A stretch of 64,000 bases of DNA from Spirochaetia bacterium 38H-sp (GCA_039023545.1 JBCHKQ010000001.1:310001-374000), one strand, 5' to 3'. Numbered from the stretch's first letter, positions 1 to 9,211 are shown. Notes: generated by a model not told the origin, from the sequence alone. Numbers and translations are program-made.

Positions 1-1
1 A

Positions 2-1423
2 GTAACAGGCAGTAATAAAAATCAATTTACTCCAGGGATAGGTCCCAAAATATCCTGTGGCATAGAAACAGGAGGAAGAGAAATAAACCTTTCGGTATTT
101 ATAACTCCGGAAATAGCAGAAGTATTCACAAGCAGACCATTGGATAAAAAAACAATTGAAGAAGAAAAAAAACGCATAGAAGAATATCGCTCTCTAGCTG
201 GTATGACAAAAACATACATAGGAAAAAATTGCATACTGCAAAATGCAAAAGATCTGGAAGAATGCTGGATAGGAGACAACTCCAAGATAACATCAAGTAT
301 AATAAGAAAAAGCACTATAATATCCAGCCTTGATTCTCCTGTAAACATAAGTCATAACAGCTATATAGAGAATTCTATAATTCAATATGGTGCAGAAATA
401 AAACGTGGTGCTATAGTAAGATCCAGCTTAATTATGGAAACAAGCGGGGCGGAAGACCACGGCAAGATAGATAGCTGTATAATATTTCCCAATACTCATA
501 TAGCAAAAGGAGAGGTAACGGCAAGCCTGATTGGACCATTTGTGGGGATGCACCACCAATCCCTTTTAATTGCAGCATACTGGCCGGAGGGAAAAGGTAA
601 CGTTGCATACGGAGCCAATGTAGGCTCAAACCATACCTCAAGACAACCAGATCAAGAAATCTGGCCAGGAGAAGGAATGTTTTTTGGTCTTGGCTGCGTG
701 GTAAAATTCCCTGCAAACTTTAGAAATGCACCTTACAGCACAATAGCATCGGGAATAACAACACTACCACAAAAGATGGAATTCCCTTTTTCTCTTATCG
801 TACAGCCACTGTCTCCCATAGAAGATGTACCACCTGCTTTCAATCAGATTATCCCCGCCTGGGCTCTCACTAGCAATCTATACGGGATTTTTAGAAACCA
901 GGAAAAGTTTAGAACCAGAAACAGAGCAAAATACTATTCACCTGTTTACGAGATTTTTCGCCCAAAAATAATAAAACTCATGCACACAGCTCTAAAACGG
1001 CTTCAAAACCCACCGGAGATATCAAATATTTATAAATCAGGAGATATAAGAGGATTAGGAAAAAACGTACTATTAGAAGCAGACAGACTTAGGGCAATAG
1101 ATGCTTATAGATTTTTTATCAATTACGGATTGCTTAGAATCATTCTTGGAATAGTAAAAACAAAAGAAACAGAAAGCTGGAAAAAAGAAATAGCCGATAT
1201 AACAGAAGAATACGATTTAACCAGCCAACCAAGACCGATTCTAATACAAAAATATATGGAAATGCTGCCGATAATAAGAGAATCAATAACAAAATCCAGG
1301 AAAAAAGATTTTATAAGAGGCAGGAGAGTTATAGACGATTATGACCTTACACATCAGGAAGAAGATGCCTTTTTTAAAGCTATAGAAAAAAGGTTTAAAG
1401 AAGAAGAGGAGGCCCTTCTATAG
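2..1423 (+). CDS. DUF4954-like hexapeptide-repeat protein, 5' end outside window
   Basis: The frame is open from base 2 to the TAG at 1421-1423, and the upstream codons read as normal protein (GIGPKISCGIE..., ITPEIAEVF). The TTG at 140 is therefore unlikely to be the start, and the gene begins before the window. The visible 473 residues hold a left-handed beta-helix-like stretch (ILQNAKDLEECWIGDNSKI, then SSIIRKSTIISS), followed by a conserved block with GPFVGMHHQSLLIAAYWPEG and NVGSNHTSRQPDQEIWPGEG. A helical C-terminus follows. This fits, from memory, the DUF4954 family found in spirochaetes and Bacteroidetes, which is of unknown function and resembles sugar-nucleotide transferase beta-helices. 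The stop codon lies inside the terminator hairpin at 1412-1429. Confidence 0.75.
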   Translation, partial: VTGSNKNQFTPGIGPKISCGIETGGREINLSVFITPEIAEVFTSRPLDKKTIEEEKKRIEEYRSLAGMTKTYIGKNCILQNAKDLEECWIGDNSKITSSIIRKSTIISSLDSPVNISHNSYIENSIIQYGAEIKRGAIVRSSLIMETSGAEDHGKIDSCIIFPNTHIAKGEVTASLIGPFVGMHHQSLLIAAYWPEGKGNVAYGANVGSNHTSRQPDQEIWPGEGMFFGLGCVVKFPANFRNAPYSTIASGITTLPQKMEFPFSLIVQPLSPIEDVPPAFNQIIPAWALTSNLYGIFRNQEKFRTRNRAKYYSPVYEIFRPKIIKLMHTALKRLQNPPEISNIYKSGDIRGLGKNVLLEADRLRAIDAYRFFINYGLLRIILGIVKTKETESWKKEIADITEEYDLTSQPRPILIQKYMEMLPIIRESITKSRKKDFIRGRRVIDDYDLTHQEEDAFFKAIEKRFKEEEEALL

Positions 1424-1436
1424 AAGGGCTGTTTTT
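1412..1436 (+). terminator. Intrinsic terminator of the DUF4954-like gene
   Basis: GCCCTTC-TATA-GAAGGGC is a perfect 7-bp stem followed by TGTTTTT. The stop codon TAG (1421-1423) falls in the loop and second arm, so the last codons of the gene double as terminator. It lacks the ACCGAACG octamer seen at other hairpins in this window. Confidence 0.8.
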
Positions 1437-1456
1437 GCAGCTATAAAAAAGATTAA

Positions 1457-1485
1457 TTGACATCAAAAGATACAGAGAATATACT
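1457..1485 (+). promoter_or_regulatory. Sigma70-type promoter of the partner-switching operon
   Basis: TTGACA (1457-1462), 17-nt spacer, TATACT (1480-1485). It lies 39 nt before the start codon of the phosphatase gene, directly after the preceding terminator. No other promoter is evident in the four-gene operon, which has gaps of only 10-34 nt. Confidence 0.75.
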
Positions 1486-1524
1486 TTTTATACATAGTCA
1501 ATTATTAATAGATTAGGGATACTC

Positions 1525-3444
1525 ATGTTAGATACAGCATATCAGACACGCATTTTTCTAGAAATAATCTTACTCTCCATGTCTTTTTTTTGGTCAGCAA
1601 GATTAAAATCTATACAATTGAATGTACTCAGATACATATCTGTCTCTTTTCTGCTTAGAGACTTACTGTATATGTTTATAAACAGTAGTTTTATTTTCAC
1701 ATTGGGTGATATATCTTTTGTAGCACTGTCTCTTTTATGGATAAGAACTTATAGTTCATCAAGGAATACAGACATAATTGTAATAATAATTTCTTCCATA
1801 ACCGCAATAACAATATTTCTGCTCAATTTTCTAGGTGTATTTAACATCACTATTATTTTGGGAATCATTCCGCTAAGTATAATAACAATATATTTTTTAG
1901 TAGAATACACAAGGATATCAATACACAATACAGAAGGGGCAGAAGACATAATAGGCATAAGACCTTTTGCTATTCTTACCATTATATCAAGCCCTTTTCT
2001 ATCCCTTTTTACAGGATACAACAATAGTGCAATAGGCCAGTTTTTTCTGATTTTTCCAATTGTTTATAGTGGTATAATAGTGATGTTTTATGTACTCAAG
2101 CATATCAACAAACAAGAGTTTCAGAATCAGCGGCTTACTCAGGATATAGAAAATCTTTTTGACTTTATGAAAAAAGTCTCGTCCGTAACCAGAACAGAGC
2201 TGCAGATAGACCGGATATTACAATATGTAACAGAATCTACAATGCAGAATGTTGATGCTGATGGGGCGGCAATATTAATCCTTGACGAATTTGACCCCAC
2301 TATCATAAGAGTAAGAGCTGTATCCGGATTTTATCCTCCACCATTTCCTGTACCACAGATGGTGAAAACAAAATCCAGCGTTTTTGAAGAATATTTCAGA
2401 TCACAGCAAATCCCCATAGCCGCCGATAATGTATTATCGGAAACAGTGAGAGAAGTAAAACCGATATTCATAAGGAATTCTGCTCAGGATGACAGATTAA
2501 AACATAACAGAGGAGACGATTTGCTGTATTTGAGTTCTTTTATATCAGTACCACTTATAGCAAACAACAGAGTTTTTGGTGTATTATCTCTGATTAAGAG
2601 AAGAAGAAACAGATATTTTACTCAGAATGACTTTTCTCATATACTTACCTTTGCAGACTATTCCTCTCTCATAATCGATACAATATACACATATATAGAG
2701 CTTCTGGAAAAGAGAGAAATGGAAAGAGAAGTAAACATAGCAGCAGAAATCCAACAGAAGCTAATACCACAATATATGCCAGAGATTTCTACTCTTGATT
2801 TACGTGTACATTCCATTCCTTTACATGGTGTGAGCGGAGACTACTATGATATCTTTACACTAGATGAGAATAAGCTCGCACTATTTATGTGTGATGTTGC
2901 AGGAAAAGGAGTCCCTGCTGCCCTCATAATGGTTATGATCCATTCCATACTACACCTTATAGCTTCTCCCAACAGAGATCCAGCCGTAACTCTTACATGG
3001 TTAAACCGAGGTCTCTTTGGCAGAATAAGCGTAGACCACTATGCAACTGTTTCCTATGCTATATATGACTCAGAAAAAAGAGTATTGGAATACACTAATG
3101 CAGCACACCATCCTCTCATCGTGATAAGACCATCTGATAAAAAAATCTTCAAAGTAGATACAAGAGGTCTTCCAATAGGAATAGAACAAAATATAGTATA
3201 CGAGAAAAAAAGCATTCCTTTGCAAAAAGGAGATATTGCTATACTCTACACAGATGGCATAACAGAAGCCATGAACAAAGACGGAGAACAATACGGATTG
3301 GAAAGACTATTAAAAATTCTTTTGGCAAATGCAGAAAAGGATATAGAAGAGATAACAGAAACAGTAAAATCAGATCTTGCAGAATTTGTAGGAAGAGCAA
3401 AACAACACGATGATCAAACTTTTTTACTTTTAAAAGTAAAATAA
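1525..3444 (+). CDS. Membrane GAF-PP2C serine phosphatase (RsbU/SpoIIE type)
   Basis: 639 residues. The first ~195 residues hold about seven hydrophobic segments. Residues ~215-390 look like a GAF domain. Residues ~405-639 form a SpoIIE/PP2C phosphatase domain with the expected metal-binding motifs: EIQQKLIPQ lead-in, GDYYDIF, CDVAGKGVPAALIM, LYTDGITEA and a terminal HDDQTFLLLK. In partner-switching systems such phosphatases dephosphorylate the STAS antagonist encoded next. The membrane region and GAF domain suggest that an envelope or small-molecule signal controls activity. ATG is preceded by TTAGGGA. It is the first gene of the operon, followed by the STAS gene after 34 nt. Confidence 0.9.
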   Translation: MLDTAYQTRIFLEIILLSMSFFWSARLKSIQLNVLRYISVSFLLRDLLYMFINSSFIFTLGDISFVALSLLWIRTYSSSRNTDIIVIIISSITAITIFLLNFLGVFNITIILGIIPLSIITIYFLVEYTRISIHNTEGAEDIIGIRPFAILTIISSPFLSLFTGYNNSAIGQFFLIFPIVYSGIIVMFYVLKHINKQEFQNQRLTQDIENLFDFMKKVSSVTRTELQIDRILQYVTESTMQNVDADGAAILILDEFDPTIIRVRAVSGFYPPPFPVPQMVKTKSSVFEEYFRSQQIPIAADNVLSETVREVKPIFIRNSAQDDRLKHNRGDDLLYLSSFISVPLIANNRVFGVLSLIKRRRNRYFTQNDFSHILTFADYSSLIIDTIYTYIELLEKREMEREVNIAAEIQQKLIPQYMPEISTLDLRVHSIPLHGVSGDYYDIFTLDENKLALFMCDVAGKGVPAALIMVMIHSILHLIASPNRDPAVTLTWLNRGLFGRISVDHYATVSYAIYDSEKRVLEYTNAAHHPLIVIRPSDKKIFKVDTRGLPIGIEQNIVYEKKSIPLQKGDIAILYTDGITEAMNKDGEQYGLERLLKILLANAEKDIEEITETVKSDLAEFVGRAKQHDDQTFLLLKVK

Positions 3445-3478
3445 AGGTTTTATAGTTTATATATAGAGAGAGGTGAAC

Positions 3479-3811
3479 ATGAAACTACAAACAAAAAATC
3501 AAGGTGATGTTCAGATTATAGAACTTGACGGGGATCTGGACGTTTTTAGCTGTGTAGCACTGAAACAGGAAGTAGATAAGCTCTTTAATGCCGGAACACA
3601 AAAGATGATTATCAATATGAACAAGGTACCCTATATAGATAGCCGCGGCGTTGGTGTGCTTATCTATACAAACTCACTTTTTAAAAAATCAGGAAGGAAG
3701 TTTTTTCTTACCAATGTAAATGGTTCTGTAAAAAGAGTTATAGAGCTTACCAAGCTCTTGGGATATTTACCCATCGCTAACTCAGATACAGAAGCAATAC
3801 AACAGATGTAA
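3479..3811 (+). CDS. STAS-domain anti-sigma factor antagonist (RsbV/SpoIIAA type)
   Basis: 110 residues, a single STAS domain of normal length. The phospho-acceptor serine is Ser55 in PYIDSRGVGVLIY. A GTG six bases upstream is in frame, but GAGAGAGGTG is well placed for the ATG at 3479, so that start was chosen. By analogy with Bacillus, the unphosphorylated protein captures the anti-sigma kinase encoded next, and the phosphatase upstream reactivates it. No sigma-factor gene lies in the operon, so the final target may be a sigma factor elsewhere or a non-transcriptional output. Confidence 0.9.
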   Translation: MKLQTKNQGDVQIIELDGDLDVFSCVALKQEVDKLFNAGTQKMIINMNKVPYIDSRGVGVLIYTNSLFKKSGRKFFLTNVNGSVKRVIELTKLLGYLPIANSDTEAIQQM

Positions 3812-3826
3812 TACAAGGAGAATAAT

Positions 3827-4402
3827 ATGGAAAACACAGAAATAAGACTGCTTAAAGTAGATGAGAACAGTCCACTATTTGATACTAAAGGAATGTTTTA
3901 TAAAGAATTCCCAAGTGATTTCAGACAGGTAAGATATTTTACTCTTCTTATTGTTCAAAAAGCCCCACCTGAGATAAGAGAAGTAAACCTTCTTGAACAA
4001 CAAATAAGCGAAATTCTTATCAATGCAATAAAACACGGAAATAAAAGAGACCTCAATAAGAAGGTCAAGGTGTGGTACAAATTCACTCCAGAATCAGCTC
4101 ATATAATTGTAGAAGATGAAGGAGAAGGATTCAAAAAACTGGAAGAATGGAACGAATTCCATAAAAGAAGGACACAAGCCTTCTTCCAACAGGATTTTGA
4201 TACACTGGAAAAGTATATATCTTTTAGAACGGAAGAAAGCGAAGAAATGGACGGCGGTAACGCCATGTTCGCAGCAGTAGAATATTGGAATGGCGGAATA
4301 GTATATAACAATAAAAAAAATAAGGTTGCAGTATTAAAAACCTTTCCAAAAAAGCGACATGGAGTTACAATAGAAGAGATACAACAGATAACAACCGCTT
4401 AA
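3827..4402 (+). CDS. GHKL ATPase, anti-sigma serine kinase (RsbW type)
   Basis: 191 residues. The N-box is LEQQISEILINAIKHGN (~residues 54-70), the G1 box VEDEGEGF (~99-106), and a G2-like GGNAMFAAVEYW lies near residue 144. Between G1 and G2 sits a charged insertion of ~35 residues (EEWNEFHKRRTQAFFQQ...), so the protein is longer than the ~145-160 residues of Bacillus RsbW. The N-terminal ~35 residues are also extra. It presumably phosphorylates the upstream STAS protein on Ser55. RBS AAGGAG, 15 nt after the STAS gene. Confidence 0.85.
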   Translation: MENTEIRLLKVDENSPLFDTKGMFYKEFPSDFRQVRYFTLLIVQKAPPEIREVNLLEQQISEILINAIKHGNKRDLNKKVKVWYKFTPESAHIIVEDEGEGFKKLEEWNEFHKRRTQAFFQQDFDTLEKYISFRTEESEEMDGGNAMFAAVEYWNGGIVYNNKKNKVAVLKTFPKKRHGVTIEEIQQITTA

Positions 4403-4412
4403 GAAGGTTATA

Positions 4413-5573
4413 ATGGCTTATCCATCGGAAAAAAGTATAATAGAAATTCCTTTAAAAATCGCGCTAAGTCCGGAGGGGGTAAATTTATTTCTCCAGAGTA
4501 ATCGCCCCCTCCAAAAAATACAGTTTGCGGACATGAGGGATACCTTTGGCTTAACTGTCACAGGAATAAGTACGGATACACTAAAACAGCTTTTAAGTAA
4601 GAATTATATAACCGGTATAGAAGCATCTGATAGCGACATACTCTCTCGTAGAGATGATATTCTTACTCTCAATACTCTTCTATTTAGAAGAGCTCTCCAG
4701 GAAAGATTTAACGCAGAATTAAAAGCAAAATTATTAAAATCAAAACTTATATATCAATGGAATAGGACAAATCCTCAAAAAGCAATAACAGAAAATCTTT
4801 CTGTCTCTGAAGCAGCCATAAAAAAGATATTCAACAACCAGGGAGAAGAACTAAAAAAGATACAAGAATATATTCTTACTCCAGTATATTATAATATAGA
4901 AAAAGAAATAGGTTCGCAGGTAGAAGAAGGAGAAACACTAAAAAAATTGGCTGCTGCTTTCTTTAGAAATCAGGGACCTTTCAACTGGTACATACTGGCT
5001 TTTATAAAAGATAAAGAAGATCGAAAATTTTATACGGAAATAAGCTCTCTTATAAATACATATATAAAAAGATCAAAGATAGGAGATTTTCTGGGAACAA
5101 CTCTGATAGAACTTATTATGAATGCAGAAAACTCCAATATTTATTCTTTTGCCATAAAGAAAAACATACCCGGAGTAAAGATAGATCAAATATTTCAGGA
5201 TCAGATCCTTAGAAACAAGATTTTGACAAGCATGTCAAAAGCAGAACAAAAACTTTATGTCTTATGGAGTTTTAAAGAAATAGAAAGCAGACAAGGGACA
5301 GCTACGAGATTTCAAATAACAGTATACAATAGAGAATATAAGGCACAGATAGTACAGGACTCAATAAAAGAACAGAGTAAGCTTTCAGAAAAAAGCATGG
5401 AGCAATATCTTGCCTCTGCAAGTAACAATTCCCTCGGATCGGTTGACATGACGGGTTTCTACCTGCAATCAGTAAAACAAGAATGCGAATCATTATCAAT
5501 TTTCTTTGATTCCACAGTAGCCCAGCTTGCAAGAAACGATATAGCAGCTATCACTCTTACACTTCAGTTTTAA
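4413..5573 (+). CDS. Unknown protein of the partner-switching operon
   Basis: 386 residues, no signal peptide or membrane segment, and no family I can name. It starts 10 nt after the GHKL kinase with AAGAAGG as RBS, so it is co-transcribed. The segment DFLGTTLIELIMNAENSN (~residues 226-243) resembles the N-box of GHKL ATPases (E..xNAxxN). The C-terminal ~90 residues end in a beta-rich stretch (AAITLTLQF) that could be the rest of a degenerate ATPase fold, but no clear glycine boxes are visible. It may be a diverged kinase or an additional binding partner. The stop codon overlaps the end of the convergent epimerase gene by 17 nt. Confidence 0.6.
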   Translation: MAYPSEKSIIEIPLKIALSPEGVNLFLQSNRPLQKIQFADMRDTFGLTVTGISTDTLKQLLSKNYITGIEASDSDILSRRDDILTLNTLLFRRALQERFNAELKAKLLKSKLIYQWNRTNPQKAITENLSVSEAAIKKIFNNQGEELKKIQEYILTPVYYNIEKEIGSQVEEGETLKKLAAAFFRNQGPFNWYILAFIKDKEDRKFYTEISSLINTYIKRSKIGDFLGTTLIELIMNAENSNIYSFAIKKNIPGVKIDQIFQDQILRNKILTSMSKAEQKLYVLWSFKEIESRQGTATRFQITVYNREYKAQIVQDSIKEQSKLSEKSMEQYLASASNNSLGSVDMTGFYLQSVKQECESLSIFFDSTVAQLARNDIAAITLTLQF

Positions 5574-6579
5574 CCCACAGGCTATCTGCTTTTTTTTGTA
5601 TCTCTATTATTCTGTCATAGAGATAATTCACATATTGGTCTTTCTTCCTAGACTGAGGATTATCCTCATACCACTTTATAGAACGCGCTATCATTTCTTC
5701 CAGACCAATAACTGGAGAAAAATTTTTTACTACGGACTTCAATCTGCTCATATCAAACAAAGTAGTATAAGCCTTATCTCCTATAAGACTGGCTCCCTTA
5801 TCCTTGTCCAGCATTGCTATGTGAGATGATTTTACATAAACAGGCAATAGCTTTTTTCCAAGAGTCTTAGCAATCACATTGTGTATGGTATTCCATGAGT
5901 AAAAAAAGCCAGAAGTGATATTAAAGGTATCAAAATCATAATCAAGATATAATAAAGGCACAAAACCTTTTGCAAAATCCTCAGAGTGAGTAAGAGTCCA
6001 AAACGCATTACCGTCATCATGTATAACTATTTCTTTGTCTTCCAGAATTCTGGAGGCAACAGTAAAGCCGGTAGAACCTAGGGAAGTAGGAAGCCAACCC
6101 TCTCCAATCGTATGAGAAGGTCTGATTATCGTATATCTCAAACCAAGCTTTGGGAATTCTCTTCTTACAAAATCCTCAGCTTCTATTTTATCCTGAGAAT
6201 ATTTCCAATACGGATTGGAAACAGGGGTTTCTTCTGTAATTATAGGGCTGATAGGTGGCTTCTTATATATAGAAGCAGAACTGATAAAAAAATAACTTGC
6301 CCCCAGCTTAGAACATAATAACATATCCCGCTTAACATCTGAGACGGTAAAAGCGACCCAATCTACAAGAACATCTATATTGATATTCTGCCTCTTGAGT
6401 TCTGTCAAAACGAACTCCGTATCATTTACATCCGCTTTTATAATCTTTACAGAAGAAGGTATAGGTCTTATCCCTGTTTTCCCTCTTGTAACAAGAACAA
6501 CATCTAACCCTTGCTTTACCGCCTCTAATGTACAATAATAAGAAATATTTCCTGTACCACCTATAAAAAGTACTCTCAA
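5557..6579 (-). CDS. NAD(P)-dependent epimerase/dehydratase (extended SDR)
   Basis: 340 residues. The N-terminal Rossmann motif is GGTGNISYY (residues 7-15; GxxGxxS/G type). A catalytic serine region FISSASIY and the YxxxK pair in YSQDKIEAE (~residue 130) mark the extended SDR superfamily that acts on nucleotide sugars or related compounds. HDDGNAFWTLTHSEDFAKGF resembles the substrate-binding part of NAD-epimerases. The exact substrate is unknown. It follows recR by 10 nt with an AGGAGA-type RBS and is the last gene of the dnaX-ybaB-recR run. Its 3' end overlaps the convergent + strand gene. Confidence 0.8.
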   Translation of the reverse strand: MRVLFIGGTGNISYYCTLEAVKQGLDVVLVTRGKTGIRPIPSSVKIIKADVNDTEFVLTELKRQNINIDVLVDWVAFTVSDVKRDMLLCSKLGASYFFISSASIYKKPPISPIITEETPVSNPYWKYSQDKIEAEDFVRREFPKLGLRYTIIRPSHTIGEGWLPTSLGSTGFTVASRILEDKEIVIHDDGNAFWTLTHSEDFAKGFVPLLYLDYDFDTFNITSGFFYSWNTIHNVIAKTLGKKLLPVYVKSSHIAMLDKDKGASLIGDKAYTTLFDMSRLKSVVKNFSPVIGLEEMIARSIKWYEDNPQSRKKDQYVNYLYDRIIEIQKKADSLWVKTEV

Positions 6580-6589
6580 AGTCTTCTCC

Positions 6590-7180
6590 TCAGTTTAAAC
6601 TTTGCCTTCCTTCCAGTGCACGTGCTAGAGTTGTTCTATCAGCATACTCAAGATCACCTCCAACAGGCAAACCAAGTGCCAACCTACTTACTTTTATTCC
6701 CAAAGGCTCAATAAGACGAGATATATATAAAGCCGTGGTATCTCCCTCTACAGTAGGATTGGTCGCTATTATTATCTCTTTTACCGTTGCCTTTTTTATC
6801 CTCTCTATAAGCTCTGCAATGGATATATCATCAGGGCCAACACCCTCAAGAGGAGATATGACACCGTTTAAAACATGGTAAAGACCTCTATAAGACCTTG
6901 TGGCCTCTATTGCAAAAACATCGGAAGGCTGCTCAACAACACAAATAAGAGAAGAATTCCGTGTGGCATCAGCACAAAATTCGCAAACTTGCGTCTCGCT
7001 AAGCATACCGCAGATTCTACATTTTTTTATTTTATCAGGAAGAGAAGAGATAAGGTTTCCCAATTCTCTTACAAAAGAGACATCAGCCTTTACTAACCAA
7101 TAAGCAATCCTCCTGGCACTTTTCTGTCCTAATCCAGGAATTCTGGAAAGATAATTAACCAGAACATCTATTGAGTTCAT
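6590..7180 (-). CDS. recR: Recombination mediator RecR
   Basis: 196 residues, usual length. N-terminal helix-hairpin-helix (LSRIPGLGQKSARRIAYWL), a C4 zinc finger (CRICGMLSETQVCEFC, ~residues 54-69) and a Toprim domain (ICVVEQPSDVFAIEATRSY, then LNGVISPLEGVGPDDI). It works with RecF/RecO to load RecA at gaps. The start overlaps the ybaB stop by 4 nt (ATGA), the classical ybaB-recR arrangement. recF is also present in the window near dnaN. Confidence 0.97.
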   Translation of the reverse strand: MNSIDVLVNYLSRIPGLGQKSARRIAYWLVKADVSFVRELGNLISSLPDKIKKCRICGMLSETQVCEFCADATRNSSLICVVEQPSDVFAIEATRSYRGLYHVLNGVISPLEGVGPDDISIAELIERIKKATVKEIIIATNPTVEGDTTALYISRLIEPLGIKVSRLALGLPVGGDLEYADRTTLARALEGRQSLN

Positions 7181-7497
7181 ACTATATTCCCACCCGGACC
7201 AAAAAACAGCTCGGAACCAAAAGAATTCTTCATATTATCCTGCATTGCTGATTTTAAGTTTTCCATTGCAGAAGAAAGGGCGGATGCTACCAAATCTTCC
7301 AAAAGACCAACCTCATCAGAATTAACAATGGAAGGGTCAATCTTGACCTCCTCCACACTAAAATCTCCTCTCATAACTATTTTAACCATACCTGCTCCCG
7401 ATTCTCCGGAAACCTTGAGCTTTTTTAACTCTTCCTGAGCCTGGGTCATTTTTTCCTGTAGCGATCCAAAATTCTTTATCAAATCAAAAGGGTTCAT
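7177..7497 (-). CDS. ybaB: YbaB/EbfC nucleoid-associated protein
   Basis: 106 residues. MNPFDLIKNFGSLQEKMTQAQEELKKLKVSGESGAGMV is the typical coiled N-terminal half; the DFSVEEVKIDPSI strand and the helical C-terminus complete the fold. The protein binds DNA as a dimer and usually lies between dnaX and recR, as here. The gap to dnaX is 67 nt with no visible terminator. RBS AGAGAGGT. Confidence 0.95.
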   Translation of the reverse strand: MNPFDLIKNFGSLQEKMTQAQEELKKLKVSGESGAGMVKIVMRGDFSVEEVKIDPSIVNSDEVGLLEDLVASALSSAMENLKSAMQDNMKNSFGSELFFGPGGNIV

Positions 7498-7564
7498 GTT
7501 TTACCTCTCTGTTCTAAAATGGTTTGTTAATAAAATTCAACATAAAATATAAAAAAATCAAATA

Positions 7565-9211
7565 TCAGCTTATTATTTCTCCCCTAAAAATATCTTTAAT
7601 TCTCTCTATATTTTTGTCCGTACTTTCATACTCAGAAACAGCAGATTCTTCAGATTGAGATATTTCCTCAGATTCTTCCGACTCTAATTCCTCATCGTCC
7701 TCCCCCTGCAGAATGAGATTATAATCACTTCCTGCTATTTCTTTTAACATTCTTACTAAAAAATCATAATGAGGTTTGACAAAAAGATAAGCAGAAGAAG
7801 AAGAGAAAGCACACACCAACTCCTTATCTTTTAACTGTATGTGACCGCTTTTTAATGCTGCTTCAAGAGTAAGAGAATGTTCTCTGGCTCTTGATAAAAA
7901 TAGCTCCACAATATTTATAATAGCAGAAGATTGATTTGTAGAAACAACAACAGACTCTGTATCCCCTTTCTGGACTTCTTCTAGCTCAGAATCATCAGAC
8001 CTAGCAACCTCTCTACTGTAATCAGTATTCTCTAAGAAGTTTTTTTTTACTCCGGTAACCTCACTGGGCATAGATGCAATAGCAGCTCTGACTCTCTCCA
8101 ACCTCTTTGCAAGCTCCTCCGGAGAAAGCCAGGAAGAAACATGAGAAAGTCTTGCAACAGCCAACTCCAGTTCATAGCGCTGATTTACAGAATAACGAAT
8201 ATCACGATAAACGGACAAAAAAATCTCTATTGCCTTTTCTATCTGAAAAAGAGAGAAAGAATCAACAACAGAGCTGTCAAAGCGGGAAAAAGAATAACCC
8301 AGCAGAGAATCCCGTTTTACTCCTCCTTTAACAAAAAGAAGAGCCCGTAAGTAATCTACAATATCTATAACACACTGTTCAACAGAAATACCGGCAGAAA
8401 GAATACCATCCAAAGAAGAAAGTGCAGAAGCAGTATCACCTCTGGAGCAACAGGCAACCAAGGATTGAATACTATCAAAACCAGCAAGACCAAGTTTTTC
8501 TTTTATGATAGAAAAACTGATCTTTTTATCACAAAAAGAAACCACTTGGTCAAAAAGAGTATAAGCATCTCTCAAGGAACCGCCAGATTCCTTGGCAATC
8601 CACATAAGAGCCTCATCCTCAGCCTCAACACCAATCTCCCGGCAAACAGAAGCAAGCAGAGAAACAATCTGCTCATAAGACACAAGTCTAAAGTGATACT
8701 GCTGACATCTGGAACGTATAGTAGCAGGAACACGCTGTAACTCCGTAGTAGCAAAAATAAAAACAACATACGGAGGAGGTTCTTCTATGGTCTTTAAAAG
8801 TGCGTTAAAAGCACTATTGGACAGCATATGCACTTCGTCAATTATATAGACCTTATATCTAGCCTTGGAAGGAGCAAAAAGCACTTCATCGCGTATTACA
8901 CGCACATCATTTACAGAAGTATTGGAAGCACCATCTATCTCTATAACATCTATGGAAGAACCCGTAAGAATCTCTCTGCAAGAATCACATACACCGCAAG
9001 GCTCCGGAGTAATTCCCTTTTCGCAGTTGAGGGCACGCGCAAGGATTCTTGCTGCAGAAGTCTTACCCACACCGCGGGGACCGGAAAAAAGATAAGCATG
9101 AGCAATCCTCCCCTCAGAAAGAGCATTGGATAAAGTAGAAACAACAAACTCCTGACCAACCAGCTGAGAAAACGCCTGCGGCCTTTTTCTGTTAGCAGTA
9201 ACTTCAAACAT
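7565..9211 (-). CDS. dnaX: DNA polymerase III clamp-loader subunit tau (and probably gamma), DnaX
   Basis: 548 residues. Walker A GPRGVGKTSAARIL (~44-57), zinc module CEKGITPEPCGVCDSC, Walker B VYIIDEVHMLS and SRC motif TIRSRCQQYHF give the ATPase core. Domain III ends near residue 375, followed by a linker and an acidic C-terminal part. The sense strand has nine consecutive A at 8048-8040 (codons 388-391, GTA AAA AAA AAC), just after domain III. One base less or one more leads to a stop within a few codons, so a short gamma form of about 392-396 residues is likely (see findings). It starts 8 nt after the PTS-like gene. Confidence 0.97.
   Translation of the reverse strand: MFEVTANRKRPQAFSQLVGQEFVVSTLSNALSEGRIAHAYLFSGPRGVGKTSAARILARALNCEKGITPEPCGVCDSCREILTGSSIDVIEIDGASNTSVNDVRVIRDEVLFAPSKARYKVYIIDEVHMLSNSAFNALLKTIEEPPPYVVFIFATTELQRVPATIRSRCQQYHFRLVSYEQIVSLLASVCREIGVEAEDEALMWIAKESGGSLRDAYTLFDQVVSFCDKKISFSIIKEKLGLAGFDSIQSLVACCSRGDTASALSSLDGILSAGISVEQCVIDIVDYLRALLFVKGGVKRDSLLGYSFSRFDSSVVDSFSLFQIEKAIEIFLSVYRDIRYSVNQRYELELAVARLSHVSSWLSPEELAKRLERVRAAIASMPSEVTGVKKNFLENTDYSREVARSDDSELEEVQKGDTESVVVSTNQSSAIINIVELFLSRAREHSLTLEAALKSGHIQLKDKELVCAFSSSSAYLFVKPHYDFLVRMLKEIAGSDYNLILQGEDDEELESEESEEISQSEESAVSEYESTDKNIERIKDIFRGEIIS
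8040..8048 (-). other. A9 slippery run in dnaX (probable tau/gamma switch)
   Basis: Nine A residues on the sense strand. The unshifted frame reads V388-K-K-N-F-L-E. Loss of one A gives V-K-K-T-S-stop (TAG); gain of one A gives V-K-K-K-L-L-R-E-Y-stop (TGA). Homopolymer A runs at this place in dnaX are known to drive slippage in Thermus. Slippage here is inferred from position and stop codons, not demonstrated. Confidence 0.6.

Noticed and set aside
140..142. TTG at 140 as start of the first gene
   Set aside because: The frame is open and protein-like back to base 2, so the gene starts before the window.
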